Part shown: positions 61,759 to 64,000 of the stretch, one piece after another | Layout of the letters: each line of letters begins with the position of its first letter | Position numbering within the stretch: position 1 is the first letter of the stretch | NCBI RefSeq assembly: GCF_003003355.1 | Contig: NZ_PVTQ01000009.1 | Location: forward strand, 1 to 64,000 | Reading direction: 5' to 3' | DNA from: Donghicola tyrosinivorans | Lineage (GTDB): Bacteria > Pseudomonadota > Alphaproteobacteria > Rhodobacterales > Rhodobacteraceae | Length of the DNA stretch: 64,000 nucleotides | Program-made: the position numbers and the translations under genes | Notes under the pieces: generated by a model | The model's input: only the letters and a program-made list of their open reading frames with translations | Told to the model about the DNA's origin: nothing | Database searches by the model: none

Positions 61759-62799
61759 ATGACCAAACTAACTCGCCGTACCATGATGGCGTCCATGGGT
61801 GCCGCACTGGCCACCCCCGCACTGCTGAGCCGCGCGAATGCCGCAGAGGTCACCCTGCGCCTTAGCCACTTTCTGCCCGGCGTTGCGCCCATCCAGACCA
61901 AATTCTTCGAGCCTTGGGCCGCAGAACTGAAAGAAGCGTCGAACGGTGCAATCGACGTACAGATTTTCCCCTCGCTGCAGCTGGGTGGTAAGCCGCCGCA
62001 GTTGGCCGACCAGACCCGTCAGGGCATCGTCGACATCGCGTGGACCCTGCCTGTTTACACGCCTGACCGTTTCCCCATCGCGGAAACCATGGCGCTGCCC
62101 TTCATGGTGACCAACGCCGAGAAGACCTCGATCGTGATGCATAAGCTGATGGACGAGTTCGCACAGGGCGAATACGACGGCATGAAAGTGCTGGCCTATC
62201 ACACCCACGATGGCGGCAAGCTGCACACCCGCAACGCCCCCGTCACCAGCCAGGCTGACCTTAAGGGTCTGAAGCTGCGCGCACCGAACCAGGCGACCGG
62301 CCAGATGCTGGCGGCGCTGGGTGCCGAGACCGTGTTCTTCCCCGTGACCGAGATGGTCGTGGGTCTGTCGAATGGCGTGATCGACGGTTGCTGCCTGCCC
62401 TTCGAAGTGGTTCCCGCATTCAAACTGCAAGAGCTGACCAAGTTCACCTCGATGCCCGCAGCGGGCGCGCGTGGCCTTTACGCCAACACCTTCTCGCTGG
62501 TCATGAACCAGCGCAAGTACGACGACATGTCGGATGACCTGAAGGCAGTGATCGACGCGCATTCGGGCATGGATCTGTCGGCACGTCTTGGCAAGCAGTT
62601 CGACGAATTCGAAGCCTTTGGCCGCTCGGTCGTTGAAAAGCAGGGCAACGAGATTGTCGAAATTCCCGCCGAAGAGATCGCCAAGTGGCAAGAGGTTTCC
62701 AAGCCTGTCGTCGCCGCATGGGTCGAGAAGCTGAATGGCATGGGCTTTGACGGTCAGGCGGTTGTCGACCGCGCCAACGAACTGCTGGACGCGGGTTAA
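61759..62799 (+). CDS. TRAP transporter substrate-binding protein DctP
   Basis: Periplasmic binding protein of 346 residues. It has a twin-arginine-like signal (TRRTMMASMGAALATPALLSRANA). The mature part begins EVTLRLSHFLPGVAPIQTKFFEPWAAELKEAS, with FPSLQLGGKPPQLADQTRQGIVDI, the carboxylate-binding Arg region GLKLRAPNQATGQML and EVVPAFKLQELTKFTSMP. The start at 61759 follows GGGAGGACC. It is first of a dctPQM set, five bases before dctQ. The ligand is an unknown organic acid. Confidence 0.92.
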   Translation: MTKLTRRTMMASMGAALATPALLSRANAAEVTLRLSHFLPGVAPIQTKFFEPWAAELKEASNGAIDVQIFPSLQLGGKPPQLADQTRQGIVDIAWTLPVYTPDRFPIAETMALPFMVTNAEKTSIVMHKLMDEFAQGEYDGMKVLAYHTHDGGKLHTRNAPVTSQADLKGLKLRAPNQATGQMLAALGAETVFFPVTEMVVGLSNGVIDGCCLPFEVVPAFKLQELTKFTSMPAAGARGLYANTFSLVMNQRKYDDMSDDLKAVIDAHSGMDLSARLGKQFDEFEAFGRSVVEKQGNEIVEIPAEEIAKWQEVSKPVVAAWVEKLNGMGFDGQAVVDRANELLDAG

Positions 62800-62804
62800 G
62801 CGGC

Positions 62805-63344
62805 ATGGCCGAACGGCTTGAAACAGAAGACTGGCAGGGGGTGAACGGCCCCCTGTTCAGCATCCTGCGTCCCATCGCGGTGGCCTCGGCGGCCGCAGGG
62901 GGCGTGGTGATCTTTGCGGCGGCGGTGCTGGTCACTGCATCGGTCGTGATGCGAAATCTCGGGATCGGCGGCATCCGCGGCGACTTTGAATCGGTCGAGC
63001 TGGCGTGCGCTGCCTGTGCCTCACTGTTCCTGCCCCTTTGCCAGATGAACAAGGGCCACGTCATGGTGGACCTGTTTACCAATTGGCTGCCTGACGGGGC
63101 GCAGCGCCGTCTGGACGGGATCTGGACCTTTATCTTTGCCCTTGTCTGGGGCCTGCTGTGCTGGCGTCTGACCCACGGGCTTTCCGAAATTTACAGCTAT
63201 GGAGACAAGACCATGCTGCTGCGCGTGCCCGTTTGGCTGGTTTACGTGCCCGCGGTCTTCGGCACCGGCCTTTCGGCCATCATCGCCTTCTTCATGAGCC
63301 TTCCGATGCTAAGCCGCGTGTTCCGCGGTCTGGGGACTGTCTGA
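62805..63344 (+). CDS. TRAP transporter small membrane subunit DctQ
   Basis: A 179-residue membrane protein with four hydrophobic segments (about 25-50, 62-80, 100-120, 143-165) and the family features FESVELACAACASLFLPLCQMNKGHVMVDLF and RRLDGIWTFIFALVWGLLCWRL. It pairs with DctM. Its stop overlaps the dctM start (TGATG at 63342-63346). Confidence 0.9.
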   Translation: MAERLETEDWQGVNGPLFSILRPIAVASAAAGGVVIFAAAVLVTASVVMRNLGIGGIRGDFESVELACAACASLFLPLCQMNKGHVMVDLFTNWLPDGAQRRLDGIWTFIFALVWGLLCWRLTHGLSEIYSYGDKTMLLRVPVWLVYVPAVFGTGLSAIIAFFMSLPMLSRVFRGLGTV

Positions 63345-64000
63345 TGGATCCGACGACTATTGCGACCATCATGGTCATTGTTCTGCTGCTGCTGATCTTT
63401 GTCCGCATGCCGATCGCGCTGGCGATGGGTGCTGTGGGGGCGGTCGGCTATGTGGTGCAGCTGAACCACTATGCCCTGCTGGCGTATTTCAATGTGGCTT
63501 GGGTCGACAAGTTCATGTCCTATGAACTGGCGATTGTGCCGCTGTTCATCCTGATGGGCCATCTGGCCACGCGGACCGGCATTTCGGGGGCCATCTTCTC
63601 GGCGTCAAACGCTTGGATCGGCCACAAGCGCGGCGGTCTGGCGATGGCGGCTGTGGCGGGCTGTGCGATGTTCGGCTCGATCTCGGGCTCATCGCTGGCA
63701 ACTGCGTCCACCATGGCCCGTGTGGCCCTGCCCGAGATGCGCAAGCACGGCTATTCCGGCGCGCTGTCGTCCGGCTCGCTGGCGGCTGGCGGCACACTGG
63801 GTATTCTGATCCCGCCGTCGGTGGTTTTGATCATCTACGCCCTGCTGACTGAACAGAACATCGTAAAGCTGTTCCTTGCGGCAACCATTCCCGGTCTTCT
63901 GGCTGTGGTCGGCTTTTTCATCGCGATTGCGGTCTATGTCCGCCTGCGCCCCGAAGAAGGCCCCACCCATGAGAAAGCGGATATGAAGACCCGCATCAAA
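63344..64000 (+). CDS. TRAP transporter large membrane subunit DctM, N-terminal part (runs off the window)
   Basis: An open frame from the ATG at 63344 reaches the right edge without a stop, giving 219 residues of a protein usually about 430 long. It begins MDPTTIATIMVIVLLLLIFVRMPIALAMGA. The DctM signatures FILMGHLATRTGISGAIFSA, AVAGCAMFGSISGSSLATASTMARVALPEM and GGTLGILIPPSVVLIIYALLTEQN follow. Hydrophobic segments alternate as expected for the transporter half. Confidence 0.93.
   Translation, partial: MDPTTIATIMVIVLLLLIFVRMPIALAMGAVGAVGYVVQLNHYALLAYFNVAWVDKFMSYELAIVPLFILMGHLATRTGISGAIFSASNAWIGHKRGGLAMAAVAGCAMFGSISGSSLATASTMARVALPEMRKHGYSGALSSGSLAAGGTLGILIPPSVVLIIYALLTEQNIVKLFLAATIPGLLAVVGFFIAIAVYVRLRPEEGPTHEKADMKTRIK

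Overview
The window reads as chromosome of a Rhodobacteraceae (roseobacter/Rhodobacter-type) alphaproteobacterium. Support comes from the moderately high GC, dense operons with many ATGA and TGATG stop/start overlaps, a red-type (form IC) Rubisco operon with cbbX, a hydrogenase cluster whose gene order matches my recollection of Rhodobacter capsulatus (hupTUV-hypF-hupSLC-hupDFGHJK-hypAB-hupR-hypCDE), and TRAP, TTT and choline transporters typical of marine members. No photosynthesis gene, rRNA, tRNA or CRISPR was seen. Genus cannot be assigned from sequence alone.

Layout: (1) 1-703 is mobile-element debris (an IS3-type orfA start running off the left edge, an IS66 transposase C-terminal stub) plus an 89-residue hypothetical gene. 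(2) 1028-4441 is putA. (3) 4496-17619 is the Calvin-Benson-Bassham block: divergent cbbR, then fructose bisphosphatase, phosphoribulokinase, transketolase, GAPDH, PGK, class II aldolase, cbbLS, cbbX, pentose-5-P epimerase, a peroxiredoxin-like CxxC protein and phosphoglycolate phosphatase. (4) 17616-19997 holds a LysR regulator and a DAO-type oxidoreductase. (5) 20001-39505 is a complete uptake [NiFe]-hydrogenase island on the minus strand: H2 sensor (hupUV), kinase (hupT), regulator (hupR), structural genes (hupSLC) with an extra 58-residue membrane protein between hupL and hupC, and the maturation genes. (6) 39621-44226 is choline-sulfate/choline acquisition (betC divergent from choXWV around a BetI-like operator). 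(7) 44223-48350 is a ynjFBCD-type cluster (ABC importer plus CDP-alcohol phosphatidyltransferase). (8) 48624-51005 is a large MscS-family channel. (9) 51143-54171 is a Fis-type regulator, an aldehyde dehydrogenase and a DUF779 protein. (10) 54245-60582 is a TctDE two-component system with an orphan binding protein, divergent from the tctCBA tricarboxylate transporter. (11) 60897-64000 is a crotonase followed by a TRAP transporter whose DctM runs off the right edge.

How they work together: H2 oxidation by HupSLC would feed electrons into the quinone pool while the cbb operon fixes CO2, so blocks 3 and 5 together encode facultative hydrogen-driven autotrophy or mixotrophy. The rest is scavenging of proline, choline sulfate, tricarboxylates, aldehydes and an unknown carboxylate. 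The most interesting less-explained items are the 58-residue gene inside hupSLC, a 15-bp sequence shared upstream of hupS and hupD, the peroxiredoxin-like gene inside the cbb operon, the orphan binding protein in the tctDE operon, the ynjFBCD cluster, and a perfect palindrome before the aldehyde dehydrogenase.
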